Source: Odoribacter splanchnicus DSM 20712 (GTDB taxonomy: Bacteria; Bacteroidota; Bacteroidia; Bacteroidales; Marinifilaceae). Taken from it: a stretch of DNA of 64,000 bases. The position numbers were made by a program, and so were the translations under genes. A model generated the notes under the pieces. The model worked only from the letters and a program-made list of their open reading frames with translations, searched no databases and had not been told where the DNA came from. The first letter of the stretch is position 1. Every line of letters starts with the position of its first letter. Below are positions 1-8,022 of this stretch, piece by piece. The stretch covers positions 620,001-684,000 of the forward strand of contig NC_015160.1 in the NCBI RefSeq assembly GCF_000190535.1, read 5' to 3'.

Positions 1-719
1 TCCTCGAGTTTACTTTTGCCGCCTACGCGCCTTACGCATCGGGCGCAAACGCCTCCACCCTGCCTGGTACAGACGGGAAGATTACGGTAAATACAAGCAA
101 CCAGCCCACGACCACGGAACAGGAGAAGGTGGACTACATCCATGCCACGGGAGCCAAGGCCGATAAAGACAGCCCGACCGTCAGCTTCACGGACAACACC
201 GCCGCGGGCGGCAGCGACTGCTCCTTCAAGCACAAGATGGCCCGTCTTATCCTCAAGGTGCAGGTGTCGAACACCGACGGTTTCGACGACACTGCCGTGC
301 TGGAATTCGCCGACTACAAGCTGGGCGGCCTGGTTCACGAGGGAACGTTCGATGTGAAGACCGGTACCGCCGCGACCGCGGGCGGCGTTGTGAGCGACTG
401 GATGTTACGCCAGTGCACCGGTGCCCCGAAGACGGCCACGGACAAGTGCGTGGCAACCTTTGACGCCGCCACGGGCGTGATGACTTTCACCATGATCCTG
501 CTCCCGCAGACACTCGCCAACGCTTTGGTGCTTGAGATATCTCCCGATGACGGGGAATACCAGAGCTACTCCAACAAGGACATGATCAAACCCGCGTTGG
601 AGGCCGGTTATTCTTATACCTACACCATCACGGTGAAGAAGACGGGGCTGACCCTTAGCGGAAGCACCATCGAAAACTGGAACGACGGTGGTAGCCATGC
701 GGGTGATGCAAAAATGTAG
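1..719 (+). CDS. Fimbrillin family protein, C-terminal part (5' end outside window)
   Basis: The frame is open from the left edge (first full codon at position 3) to the TAG at 717-719, so only the last ~238 residues are seen. The GTG at 129 is internal. The segment KHKMARLILKV and the ending YTYTITVKKTGLTLSG...IENW are typical of Bacteroidales fimbrillins (FimA/Mfa1/Mfa2 superfamily), which are exported as lipoproteins and assembled into type V pili by donor-strand exchange. The signal peptide and lipobox must lie upstream. Two adhesin-like paralogues follow on the same strand, so this is probably a stalk or anchor pilin of the same operon. The family call is firm; the exact pilin role is inferred. 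Confidence 0.8.
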   Translation, partial: LEFTFAAYAPYASGANASTLPGTDGKITVNTSNQPTTTEQEKVDYIHATGAKADKDSPTVSFTDNTAAGGSDCSFKHKMARLILKVQVSNTDGFDDTAVLEFADYKLGGLVHEGTFDVKTGTAATAGGVVSDWMLRQCTGAPKTATDKCVATFDAATGVMTFTMILLPQTLANALVLEISPDDGEYQSYSNKDMIKPALEAGYSYTYTITVKKTGLTLSGSTIENWNDGGSHAGDAKM

Positions 720-839
720 TGTGTCTGAAAGCCACTGCCGTGCATCAGGCGTAAGACGGAGGCACGCCATATATAATAAATGGTGCGGCAGCCCGCGTCG
801 CAACGGGCAGTGGCACAAAACGAAATAAATAAAGACAAT

Positions 840-2567
840 ATGAAAATAATAAGGAACATAGCGAGAAGGCCGTGGCCGCGCATCGGCGGCTGGTTGCCGG
901 TTGTGATGCTCATCTGTGGGGTGCTCGCTTCCTGTAGCAGTGAGGATGAAAGCACCGCGCCCCTGCCCGACGGCAAGTACCCGCTGCAACTGACGGCGGA
1001 GGTGGCGCAGCCGCAGACCCGCGCCGGAGGTAAGGATGCGTGGACGGGCGGCGAGGAGATTAGAGTGTCACTGGAAGGCGTGTTTGGTAACAAAACATAC
1101 GTGATGGACGCATCGGGCAATGCAAGCCCGAAGGATGCCGATAATGCCTTCTATTGGAAGAACACCGATGAAGCCCGCGTCAGTGCATGGACCCCGGACA
1201 TAGAATCGGAAACGGATATTTCCGACCAAAGTGGCGGGTACGCCGCTTTCGATGTCCTGTACGCCAGTGCCATAGGGCGTTATGACCAAGCCATAAATCT
1301 CCGTTTCATCCACCGCATGGCGAAAATCGAAGTAATTCTCAAAGCTGGCGAAGGCATTACGGAAGAGGAGTTGGAGGGTGCGACCGTCACCATTTTCGGA
1401 GACCCGCTAACGCACTCAACCGCCGGCTTGGTTGCACCGGGAGACCAATCGGACGGCGAGATAAAGCCCTATTACGATGCCGCAACGAAGAAATACGAGG
1501 CATTGGTGCCGCCACAGAACATGACGGGTAAGCCGCTCGTCCGAATCAGCATCGGCAGCAATGACTTTACTTACACTCCCGAAACAGAAGCTGCCGGCAA
1601 ATTTGGGTTTTTCGGTGGCAAGCGGTATGCCTACACCATCACCGTGAAAGCAAGCGGAATAGACGTGCAGGCGGTGACCGGTGGCACGTGGGTTGCATGT
1701 GGCGAGGAGAACGTCACCTCCAAAAAGGTAAAGCAAAGTTTCACAGCTGACGAACTTAAAATCGGCGACTACTTCTATTCCGACGGGACTTGGAGCGACG
1801 GCGGCCTGCGCAAAATCTATACTGACGGCAGTATGAAGATAGCAAGCCCCAAGCCTGCTCCCGTACTCCAAACAAAAAGTGAAATAGAAAGAAGAGTCAT
1901 CGGTATCGTTTTCCAGACGGACCCGAGCCGTATCGGCACTGCCGAAAAGTCCAAATTGGGCGAAGGGAATGTGCATGGCCTTGTAATGGCCTTAAAGAAC
2001 ACCGCAACAGATATCCAATGGAGCCATGAAGAGAATAATTTGGAAGACGTGAAAGACTGCTGGTCCAAGTCTGAAATCTACTCTGACATCAGCGGTCTGC
2101 ACAATTACACCAAGATTCTTGACCATGCAAATAGTATCGGTGGAATTGAGGCATATCCGGCCTTCGAAGCCGTCGAGAAATGGAATGATATGTACAGTAT
2201 AAATGAATACCGCCCACCTCGTAATACCACAGGCTGGTTTATTCCTTCCTCCGGTCAGTGGTGGGACATCCTTCAGAATCTGGGCGGTTGTCCGGCTATG
2301 GCGGATAAAGGTCAGCAAACCTCGTCGGATTCCGGTGATTTCCGTTGGCTAGGTCAAGGCGATGTTCCAGCTGCCTTGAATGCTTGGATGAATAAAATTG
2401 CAGCCGACAGCAAGAATGATTTTACCACCGGTGACCGTTTTTGGTCGTCATCGGAGTTAAATCAGTTCCGCGCACGGAACTGGAACGTGTACTCCTCTGA
2501 TTACGTGTGCTGCGACTTTGTCTATAAGAAATGGAGTAACGCTGTCCGTCCCGTCCTTGCTTTCTGA
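840..2567 (+). CDS. Fimbrillin-like lipoprotein adhesin with C-terminal lectin-like variable domain (copy 1)
   Basis: 575 residues from ATG 840; the earlier in-frame ATG at 780 would only add a hydrophilic lead before the signal peptide. A lipoprotein signal ends at VLASC (Cys32). The N-terminal half is fimbrillin-like (RFIHRMAKIEV near residue 154). The C-terminal half has the GWFIPSSGQWWDIL motif near 464 and ends VRPVLAF, as in DUF1566/FISUMP-type lectin-like domains. Residues 534-575 (FWSSSE to the end) are rich in W, Y, C, F and R, and match the form of DGR variable regions found on Bacteroides pilus-tip proteins. The paralogue at 2597 shares the fold and the last 21 nt but not the variable residues. 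It probably caps a type V pilus and binds a ligand; that role is inferred. Confidence 0.85.
   Translation: MKIIRNIARRPWPRIGGWLPVVMLICGVLASCSSEDESTAPLPDGKYPLQLTAEVAQPQTRAGGKDAWTGGEEIRVSLEGVFGNKTYVMDASGNASPKDADNAFYWKNTDEARVSAWTPDIESETDISDQSGGYAAFDVLYASAIGRYDQAINLRFIHRMAKIEVILKAGEGITEEELEGATVTIFGDPLTHSTAGLVAPGDQSDGEIKPYYDAATKKYEALVPPQNMTGKPLVRISIGSNDFTYTPETEAAGKFGFFGGKRYAYTITVKASGIDVQAVTGGTWVACGEENVTSKKVKQSFTADELKIGDYFYSDGTWSDGGLRKIYTDGSMKIASPKPAPVLQTKSEIERRVIGIVFQTDPSRIGTAEKSKLGEGNVHGLVMALKNTATDIQWSHEENNLEDVKDCWSKSEIYSDISGLHNYTKILDHANSIGGIEAYPAFEAVEKWNDMYSINEYRPPRNTTGWFIPSSGQWWDILQNLGGCPAMADKGQQTSSDSGDFRWLGQGDVPAALNAWMNKIAADSKNDFTTGDRFWSSSELNQFRARNWNVYSSDYVCCDFVYKKWSNAVRPVLAF
2439..2567 (+). 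other. Candidate DGR variable region 1 (VR1) with shared 3' anchor
   Basis: The segment runs from FWSSSE to the stop. Codons at apparently exposed positions are of the kind that random substitution of template AAC/AAT yields (TAC, TTC, CGC, TGC, GAC), while the framework is retained (SSSE, NWNV, SNAVRPVLAF). The last 21 nt (2547-2567) are identical to 4229-4249 in the next gene, as expected for an initiation-of-mutagenic-homology anchor. No template repeat is seen in the window, so adenine-specific mutagenesis cannot be shown. Confidence 0.55.
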
Positions 2568-2596
2568 ACTATTTGCCTATTTAGTCCTTTAAGAAT

Positions 2597-4249
2597 ATGA
2601 AGATACAAAACATATACCACCTCTTGCAAGCTGCGTTGCTCCTGCTGCTTGTATCCTGCACGCAAGAAGAGTTCCCTGCCGTGCAAGACAAGGCGCAGCA
2701 ACTGACAATCTCCGTTACCGATGGCGGATATACATCGGCTGTTGAGAATATGAAAACCCGTGTCGAGACCCGTGCCGTGGAGAACGGCTACACCACCGAG
2801 TTCACCGAAGGCGATGCCTGCGGATTCTACATGGTGCGCGGCGGAAAGCCGGTTTATTCAAACGTGAAGCTGACAGCCGAAAAGGATGCCGCCACGGGCG
2901 GCATCATGTGGAAAACCGACGGTACGACGCTTGCCGCCGGAATGGATGGAGAGAGCTACTACCTCTACTATCCTTATCAGGCGGACATGGCGGGCAAGAC
3001 TGCCACACCTGCGGAGGGGGCGGTCATGACCGATGCCGAGTTCTTCAAGCCGCTCATTGATGGCTGGCAACCCGGGGACGACCAGAGCACCCATGCCGCT
3101 TACACCGCCTCCGACCTGATGACAGCCGGAGGCTCAACGACAGGGACGGGCAACACCATCCACCTCTCTTTCGCCATGAAACACCGCATGGCGTTGGCCG
3201 TCATCGAGATGCCGAAGACCGTTTACAAGTTTATCGACGCGAATGTTCCCGACTACACCGTGGGGGCAGAAGCTACGTTCACAGGCACCGCCAAGCCGCT
3301 GCGCATGGCTGACGGCACTTACCGCTACTTGGTGCACTCGTCCATGCCGACTATCGAGGGATGTTATGACGGGGGGAACAGGGAGTTTACCATCACCACG
3401 TCCGCGTCCCATCCTGTCGTAGGGGAATACAAGAGATACAAGGTGGACGGCGCGGCGGAAACCATAAAGAACGTCACCTATGCCGAATCGGGCATTGCCC
3501 GCATCGGAGACTTCTACTGCACGAAAAATAACGGTACGACGGGGTATCTGATTCCGAAAGAGGCGGACGAAACGACGGTGCAGGCGGCTAAAGTCGTCGG
3601 CATCGTTTTCCAGACGGACAAGAGCCGTATCGGTGCAAAGGAAAAAGAGAAGTTAGGCGGAGAAGGTAATGTCCATGGCCTTGTCATGGCTGTGAAGAAT
3701 ATCGCGACAAGACAAGCGTGGGGCCTTTTCGGTATGGATGAGGGGCTTACAACATGCAGGACGAAAGCCGATAACTACAACGACATCAGCGGTTACGGAA
3801 ATTGCGAGCATATCCGCACCAATCGCGGCAACTTCGACAGTTATCCCGCATTCAAGGCCGCCTATGATTATAACACGACCTGTCCGGTTCCTGCGACCAC
3901 GACCGGCTGGTATCTTCCAGCCTCCGGCCAATGGTGGGACATCCTGCAAAATCTGGGCGGTTGTCCGGCTTTGGCGGACGTTACCCAGCAAACCTCGCCA
4001 GACATCGCTGGAGAATTCCTCTGGAAGAGCCAAGGAGATGTTCCCGCCGCTTTGAACAAATGGATGGAGAATATCGCCGTTGGGGACAAGGATACATTCA
4101 ACAACCTCGTCTCGTTTTGTTCGTCTTCGGAGCACTCGAAGTACCACACATGGTACTGGATTTTGAACAACTTCCAAGGCATGGTGCGCTGCATCTGGGC
4201 AAGTAAATTCGACGGCAGTGACAATGTGCGTCCCGTCCTTGCTTTCTGA
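2597..4249 (+). CDS. Fimbrillin-like lipoprotein adhesin with C-terminal lectin-like variable domain (copy 2)
   Basis: 550 residues; a lipoprotein signal ends at LLVSC (Cys21). The architecture matches the preceding gene: a fimbrillin-like half (SFAMKHRMALAVIEM), a linker with VVGIVFQTDKSRIG also present in copy 1, then GWYLPASGQWWDILQNLGG near residue 436 and a variable tail ending VRPVLAF. It starts 29 nt after copy 1 and is presumably co-transcribed. The two C-terminal domains are close in sequence (GQWWDILQNLGGCPA in both) except for the last ~45 residues, where they diverge sharply. It looks like a tandem duplicate of a pilus-tip adhesin. Ligand unknown. Confidence 0.85.
   Translation: MKIQNIYHLLQAALLLLLVSCTQEEFPAVQDKAQQLTISVTDGGYTSAVENMKTRVETRAVENGYTTEFTEGDACGFYMVRGGKPVYSNVKLTAEKDAATGGIMWKTDGTTLAAGMDGESYYLYYPYQADMAGKTATPAEGAVMTDAEFFKPLIDGWQPGDDQSTHAAYTASDLMTAGGSTTGTGNTIHLSFAMKHRMALAVIEMPKTVYKFIDANVPDYTVGAEATFTGTAKPLRMADGTYRYLVHSSMPTIEGCYDGGNREFTITTSASHPVVGEYKRYKVDGAAETIKNVTYAESGIARIGDFYCTKNNGTTGYLIPKEADETTVQAAKVVGIVFQTDKSRIGAKEKEKLGGEGNVHGLVMAVKNIATRQAWGLFGMDEGLTTCRTKADNYNDISGYGNCEHIRTNRGNFDSYPAFKAAYDYNTTCPVPATTTGWYLPASGQWWDILQNLGGCPALADVTQQTSPDIAGEFLWKSQGDVPAALNKWMENIAVGDKDTFNNLVSFCSSSEHSKYHTWYWILNNFQGMVRCIWASKFDGSDNVRPVLAF
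4115..4249 (+). other. Candidate DGR variable region 2 (VR2) with shared 3' anchor
   Basis: The last 44 codons of copy 2 start at SFCSSSE (F is residue 507). Many codons look like adenine-substituted AAC (CAC, TAC, GGC, TTC, GAC) between fixed SSSE and NVRPVLAF blocks. An AGT serine codon aligns at nearly the same place as in VR1. The two tails differ in length by two codons, so they probably do not come from one template. The 21-nt anchor 4229-4249 matches 2547-2567 exactly. Confidence 0.5.
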
Positions 4250-4456
4250 GAAACCGGTGTACTGACGACTGTTTCCAAAAGCTGTTAGGACAGTATCCGG
4301 ATAAAGAAAGGAGGAAGTGTTGTATGCTCTTCTTTCTGTTGGGATAAGAAGAATAGAAAGATATTGTTGAGTTTTGTTGCAGGTCGAGCTTGCAAGGTCT
4401 GCCGTGGTGAGAATTTGCTTTTTTAAAGGATAAGTAAGCGGTTGAGCAAATACATC

Positions 4457-4487
4457 TTGTCATAATATCCTTTCCCGTTTATCTTTG
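4457..4487 (+). promoter_or_regulatory. Bacteroidota-type promoter for the IS66 remnant
   Basis: TTG at 4457-4459, a 20-nt spacer, then TATCTTTG at 4480-4487, matching TTG-N19/21-TAnnTTTG. The start point would be near 4494, giving tnpA a very short leader. Confidence 0.7.
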
Positions 4488-4503
4488 TGTGCAAAAAGGA
4501 TTT

Positions 4504-4920
4504 ATGGCAAAATATATGACAAGGGAGGAGTTTTTCCATATTCTTCTTCGACAACGCCAAAGCAACTTAACGGTAAAGGATTTTTGTGCGAATGAAGGAT
4601 ATAACCGTTCCCAGTTTTACGACTGGCGCTCACGTTTCAATATATCGGACGAGGAGCTTAAATCCGGAAGTGTCCCCACAGCTGGCATGGATGGTTTTGT
4701 TCCGATAAGCATAGACAACAACAATGTGTCTGCACCAACGTTCCAGTCCAAACCTGCCTTGTGCCCGCAAAAGACAGAGAAAACTTCCGGTAAATGTACT
4801 GACAACTCGGAAATATCCCTGGAGCTTCCCAACGGGATTAAAATGAAATTTAAGGGCACGGGTGGTTGTAAAGCCGCTTTGAGCCTGCTCACTAAACTGT
4901 GTGGAACATGTTTTGCCTGA
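4504..4920 (+). CDS. tnpA: IS66 family accessory protein TnpA
   Basis: 138 residues from ATG 4504, which has AAAGGA six bases upstream; the GTG at 4489 lies too close to the predicted transcript start. MTREEFFHILLRQRQS, then FCANEGYNRSQFYDWRSRF, is the helix-turn-helix-like N-terminus of IS66 TnpA/OrfA proteins. The end (SLELPNGIKMKFKGTGG) is also typical. TnpA is needed with TnpB for transposition of full IS66 elements, but its biochemical role is poorly known. It overlaps tnpB by 13 nt. The transposase gene tnpC that should follow is absent. Confidence 0.85.
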   Translation: MAKYMTREEFFHILLRQRQSNLTVKDFCANEGYNRSQFYDWRSRFNISDEELKSGSVPTAGMDGFVPISIDNNNVSAPTFQSKPALCPQKTEKTSGKCTDNSEISLELPNGIKMKFKGTGGCKAALSLLTKLCGTCFA

Positions 4921-5291
4921 ACGACTCCATGCGTTACTTTTTATGCCCCGGCAGTACCGATATGCGTAAGGGCATGTTCAGCTTGAGCGGTCTGATCCGG
5001 GAAAAAATGAACGGGGATGTCCGGAATGGAGATGTGTACATCTTTATCAACAGGCTGAAAAACCGTATAAAGCTTCTGCACGCAGAAACGGGAGGTCTGG
5101 TGATGTACGAGAAACTGCTTGAGGAAGGAACTTTTAAAATCCCCGCTTATGATCCTGAAACCCACTCGTACCCCATGACCTGGAGTGATCTTGTCATCAT
5201 GGTGGAAGGCATCAACGAGGACAAACGAAAGGGAAGGCAAAGACGGCTCTCCGATCTGAAAAGACACTGGCAAATATCTGTAAACAAATAG
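4908..5291 (+). CDS. tnpB: IS66 family accessory protein TnpB (IS66 Orf2-like)
   Basis: 127 residues from ATG 4908, overlapping the tnpA stop. MFCLNDSMRYFLCPGSTDMRKGMFSLSGLI is the hallmark N-terminus of IS66 TnpB (MRYFL...TDMRKG.DGLSGLV), and length is near the usual ~115. The gene ends at TAG 5289-5291. Downstream there is only a ten-codon stub at 5353 (MTTKEDG...) that resembles the start of TnpC before a stop, then the end of an opposite-strand gene. The element therefore cannot move by itself. Confidence 0.85.
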   Translation: MFCLNDSMRYFLCPGSTDMRKGMFSLSGLIREKMNGDVRNGDVYIFINRLKNRIKLLHAETGGLVMYEKLLEEGTFKIPAYDPETHSYPMTWSDLVIMVEGINEDKRKGRQRRLSDLKRHWQISVNK

Positions 5292-5399
5292 CTTGCCGGC
5301 TTGCTTTTCCGGTTGTTTTTCACTACCTTTATACAATCAAACAGGATATTGAATGACAACGAAAGAAGATGGAGATATTCGATAGCATACCGTCCATAA

Positions 5400-6731
5400 T
5401 CATAGAAACATTGTCATATATACGGGAAGATACAAGACATCGCCGTCCTTGCGCATATCTTTCGTGTAAACCAGATATTTGTTCCTTATCCGGGAAGAGA
5501 ACTTGCCGCAAAAGGCATCCAGCGATGTATGCGCCTTATAACCGGATGACTTGACTTCGACGGGGCTTACCTTGTCACCATCCGCAATCAGAAAGTCCAC
5601 CTCATAGTTATGCTTGCCGCTGCCGGTGGGAAAAGTATAATAGTACAATTCGTGCCCGGAAGCCTTCAGCATCTGTGCGACAACATTCTCATAGACATAC
5701 CCGAGGTCTGTGCTCAACTTGTCAGCAAGCAGCTTATGGTATATTGTGTTGTCGGTAAACTTGCTGTCCCAGAATGCGAGAGTGACGAACAGCCCCGTAT
5801 CGCCTGCAAACATCTTGTATTTGTTGGGGTCTTGGTGCAATGCCATTCCCACACTCGGGTCATTGGCATGGTAAGCCATGTTGACCACCATCGATTCCCT
5901 GACTTCGGAAAGTATCTCTGCCAGTGCGGAATTACGCGTGCCATCCGTTGCGCTCCATGCCAAATACCTGTTGGCATTGCCCGTTAACTGGGCCGGAATC
6001 TGGCGGAATATCTTGGAAGCGTTTCCCGTCGGGTCGATTTTGTTGAAGTCATCCTCATACAAGGTTATTATGGAACGCTTCACACTGTCTACTTTTTCCA
6101 GATTGTTGGTTTCAAGATAAACTACCACGGCCTGTGGCATGCCACCGACAAGCATATACAACCGGAAATCACGCATCAGTTTGCGGTTCGTAGCATCTCC
6201 CAAGGATGTTTTGTCGTGAAAACAGCCTTGGAGCAGTCTGATGGTGGTCGTATCTCCTAGTGCCCACCTGAACTCCTCATAATCCATGGGAAACATGTGG
6301 AGTTTGACCTCCTCGCTTGGGATCAGGATGTCCTTGACATTCTTGCGAATTGAAATCAACGAGCCGGTCTCTATGTAATCATACCTTCCGTCTTTCACAA
6401 GATACTTGATCGCCTGCCTCGCTTTGGGTGCAAGCTGGACTTCATCAAAGATGATGACAGACTTCCGTTCCTTCAACTCGACACCGTATTCCAGTTGCAG
6501 GCGCATGAAAATTCGGTTAAGGTCGGACACGTCATTGAACAAATCCCGGATTTCTGTCGAACATGCGGCAAAATCTACCAGTATATGAGTTTCGTATTCG
6601 TTAGTTGCAAACTCTTCAGCAATGGTGGATTTCCCGACACGTCTCGCACCCTGTATCAATACGGCAGTCCTGCCTTCATCCGTCCGCTTCCATTGCAGAA
6701 GCTCATTATATATTTTCCTTTTGAATATCAT
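5400..6731 (-). CDS. AAA-family ATPase with DUF4143 domain
   Basis: 443 residues. Walker A is GARRVGKST (28-36), Walker B is VIIFDEVQ (near residue 92), and a DUF4143 C-terminal domain ends with YEVDFLIADGDKVSPVEVKSS, a PD-(D/E)XK-like stretch (D, E.K) usual in this family. Such ATPases are abundant in Bacteroidota and archaea, often on mobile DNA, and their function is not established. The last codons lie at the IS66 junction, so the extreme C-terminus may be altered. A canonical promoter and repeated ATTTTGAGAT motifs lie upstream. Confidence 0.85.
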   Translation of the reverse strand: MIFKRKIYNELLQWKRTDEGRTAVLIQGARRVGKSTIAEEFATNEYETHILVDFAACSTEIRDLFNDVSDLNRIFMRLQLEYGVELKERKSVIIFDEVQLAPKARQAIKYLVKDGRYDYIETGSLISIRKNVKDILIPSEEVKLHMFPMDYEEFRWALGDTTTIRLLQGCFHDKTSLGDATNRKLMRDFRLYMLVGGMPQAVVVYLETNNLEKVDSVKRSIITLYEDDFNKIDPTGNASKIFRQIPAQLTGNANRYLAWSATDGTRNSALAEILSEVRESMVVNMAYHANDPSVGMALHQDPNKYKMFAGDTGLFVTLAFWDSKFTDNTIYHKLLADKLSTDLGYVYENVVAQMLKASGHELYYYTFPTGSGKHNYEVDFLIADGDKVSPVEVKSSGYKAHTSLDAFCGKFSSRIRNKYLVYTKDMRKDGDVLYLPVYMTMFL

Positions 6732-6757
6732 ATATCTGCACAGTTATCAATATAGAA

Positions 6758-6787
6758 CAAAGATAACGAAATCTGCATATATCTCAA
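6758..6787 (-). promoter_or_regulatory. Promoter of the DUF4143 ATPase gene
   Basis: On the minus strand TTG (6785-6787), a 19-nt spacer and TATCTTTG (6758-6765) form a full Bacteroidota promoter about 27 nt upstream of the ATG at 6731. Confidence 0.7.
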
Positions 6788-6885
6788 AATGTTTTCTTTG
6801 TAAAATGACATAAATCTCAAAATCTTTGTATGATAAAAGTGAATCTCAATTTTAATATTTTTAAAAATAGCCTGATTCTCAAAAT
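6781..6885. repeat. Four copies of an ATCTCAAAAT motif upstream of the ATPase
   Basis: ATCTCAAAAT occurs at 6781-6790 and 6814-6823, with close variants at ~6843 (ATCTCAATTT) and 6875-6885 (ATTCTCAAAAT). Spacing is about 30 nt. The first copy overlaps the -33 region of the promoter, so these could be operator sites; no regulator is known. Confidence 0.5.
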
Positions 6886-6891
6886 GCTTTA

Positions 6892-7197
6892 CTAAGCAAA
6901 CACCTTATCCACCAGATTGACGGCTTCCGTCTTCTTGCTGTCAACGATTTGTAGGTTCATCGTTTTGCCGGAGGATATGGAAACGAGTTGATCTGGGAAC
7001 GGGTAAAGAGAAGAGCGTTTTTCAGGGTATTGGCTGTTATGATTGTGTTGTTGTTTTACAGATATAAAAAATGAAGGAATAAACAAAGGAATCGGCAAAA
7101 AAATTACAAAAATCATGAAAATTTGCAACCCATTCGCAACCTTCTTTTTTGTTTTTTGGAGAAAACTATCATTTAGGTTCAAGTAATTGGCATTCAA
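6892..7197 (-). CDS. Hypothetical protein, doubtful
   Basis: 101 codons with one hydrophobic stretch (IFMIFVIFLPIPLFIPSFF, residues ~27-45) and a more protein-like C-terminal third (DQLVSISSGKTMNLQIVDSK). I do not recognise a family. The A+T-rich middle could give such a stretch by chance. It may be the relic of a gene truncated at the island boundary. Confidence 0.25.
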   Translation of the reverse strand: MNANYLNLNDSFLQKTKKKVANGLQIFMIFVIFLPIPLFIPSFFISVKQQHNHNSQYPEKRSSLYPFPDQLVSISSGKTMNLQIVDSKKTEAVNLVDKVFA

Positions 7198-7786
7198 TAG
7201 CCTAATGAGTTATGAAATGCAGTAGGTAATGATTTGGCGACCTATCTTCTGCAATGATATACAACGCTTTGCATAACTCGAATAACCTGTTGCAAAGATA
7301 AGGGTATATCGTGAGAAAAAAGATTTTTCTCCAAATTATTTTCATAGAGCCGTCCGTTGGGGCGGCTTTTTGTTTTCCGTGTATTCTGTTTCTATGATAA
7401 ATGCAGTCCCCGAAGACTACGTTTTTTGTTTTCGCCCCGCTTCTCCGTCTGCACATCCTCCACTTATGCCCGTGTATTATGTCGGGATCGGTTGTTCGTT
7501 GTCAGCGGCAAAGGTAGTTCCGGGCTTCCACGGACAAAAAAGGTCGGGGCGGCAAGCCGTTTAGACGACAATCTCCACACTTCCATTTCATTGCAGGTAG
7601 TATTCTCGCCATAAAACCTTGTTTGTCCTAAGCCCTACCTTTTTACGCCACTGAAACGAAAACGACCGACCCGACGGAAAGACGCATAAAAAAAATGTCG
7701 GATATGCGAGAAGCAGGGAAAAAGAAAATGGAAACTCAACTTCCTCACCTCTGGAATCCGCATAAAATCAAAAAAAATCAGATAAG
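7198..7786. other. Gene-poor stretch at the right side of the accessory island
   Basis: No convincing gene. It holds a hairpin with T-run (7349-7371) and a more G+C-rich block (about 7380-7700), then A-rich DNA before the next small ORF. Short overlapping ORFs on both strands lack family features. The block could belong to the end or transfer region of an integrated element, but no integrase, relaxase or attachment repeat was identified. Confidence 0.4.
7349..7371 (+). terminator. Rho-independent terminator-like hairpin
   Basis: GCCGTCC/GGGCGGC (7 bp with one G-U pair), loop GTTG, followed by five Ts. No plus-strand gene was found directly upstream, so it may end an unseen transcript or be a relic. 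Confidence 0.5.
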
Positions 7787-8022
7787 ATGAAACTGAGATA
7801 CAAAATATCAATTTGGGTGGCACTTGCACTCGCAGGCTCTCTCCTTTGGGGCGGAAGCGTCTGGCTTTGGCTGGCAGGGATATGTGCAGGGAAATTCCTC
7901 ATTCGGCTACTCCTAACCATTGGATCGGCGGTTTACTGTTTTCTGTCATCGCCCTGGTATTCCTTATGCCGGTATTGATGTCGTATGGAAAGAAACCGGT
8001 GAGGGATAAGCTTAATCGGTAA
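7787..8022 (+). pseudogene. Frameshifted small membrane protein gene
   Basis: The ATG at 7787 opens a frame with a strong N-terminal membrane segment (ISIWVALALAGSLLWGG). A second membrane segment followed by a basic tail (GLLFSVIALVFLMPVLMSYGKKP) lies in a different frame ending at 8022. One shift near 7900-7925 would join them into a ~78-residue protein with two membrane spans. The family is not recognised. It lies at the edge of the accessory region and its end overlaps the convergent transporter gene by 11 nt. Confidence 0.4.

Larger units (their letters stand above)
4457..5390 (+). mobile_element. IS66-family remnant lacking the transposase gene tnpC
   Basis: A promoter, tnpA and tnpB are in the usual IS66 order with translational overlap, but the ~500-codon tnpC with its DDE domain is missing. 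The right junction lies between ~5300 and 5400, where the DUF4143 ATPase gene ends. I could not define terminal inverted repeats or a target duplication, so the outer limits are approximate. It sits directly after the adhesin pair, where DGR components might otherwise be expected. Confidence 0.7.

Noticed and set aside
4250..4456. Possible DGR template repeat after the second adhesin
   Set aside because: Read against both tails, the stretch shows no A-rich counterpart of the variable regions and no copy of the 21-nt anchor. It contains only unremarkable intergenic DNA.
4098..4463. Long minus-strand ORF opposite the end of adhesin 2
   Set aside because: It is antisense to the variable tail and has no family features. 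Similar shadow ORFs occur opposite other G+C-rich genes here (for example 405-989 and 3653-4177).
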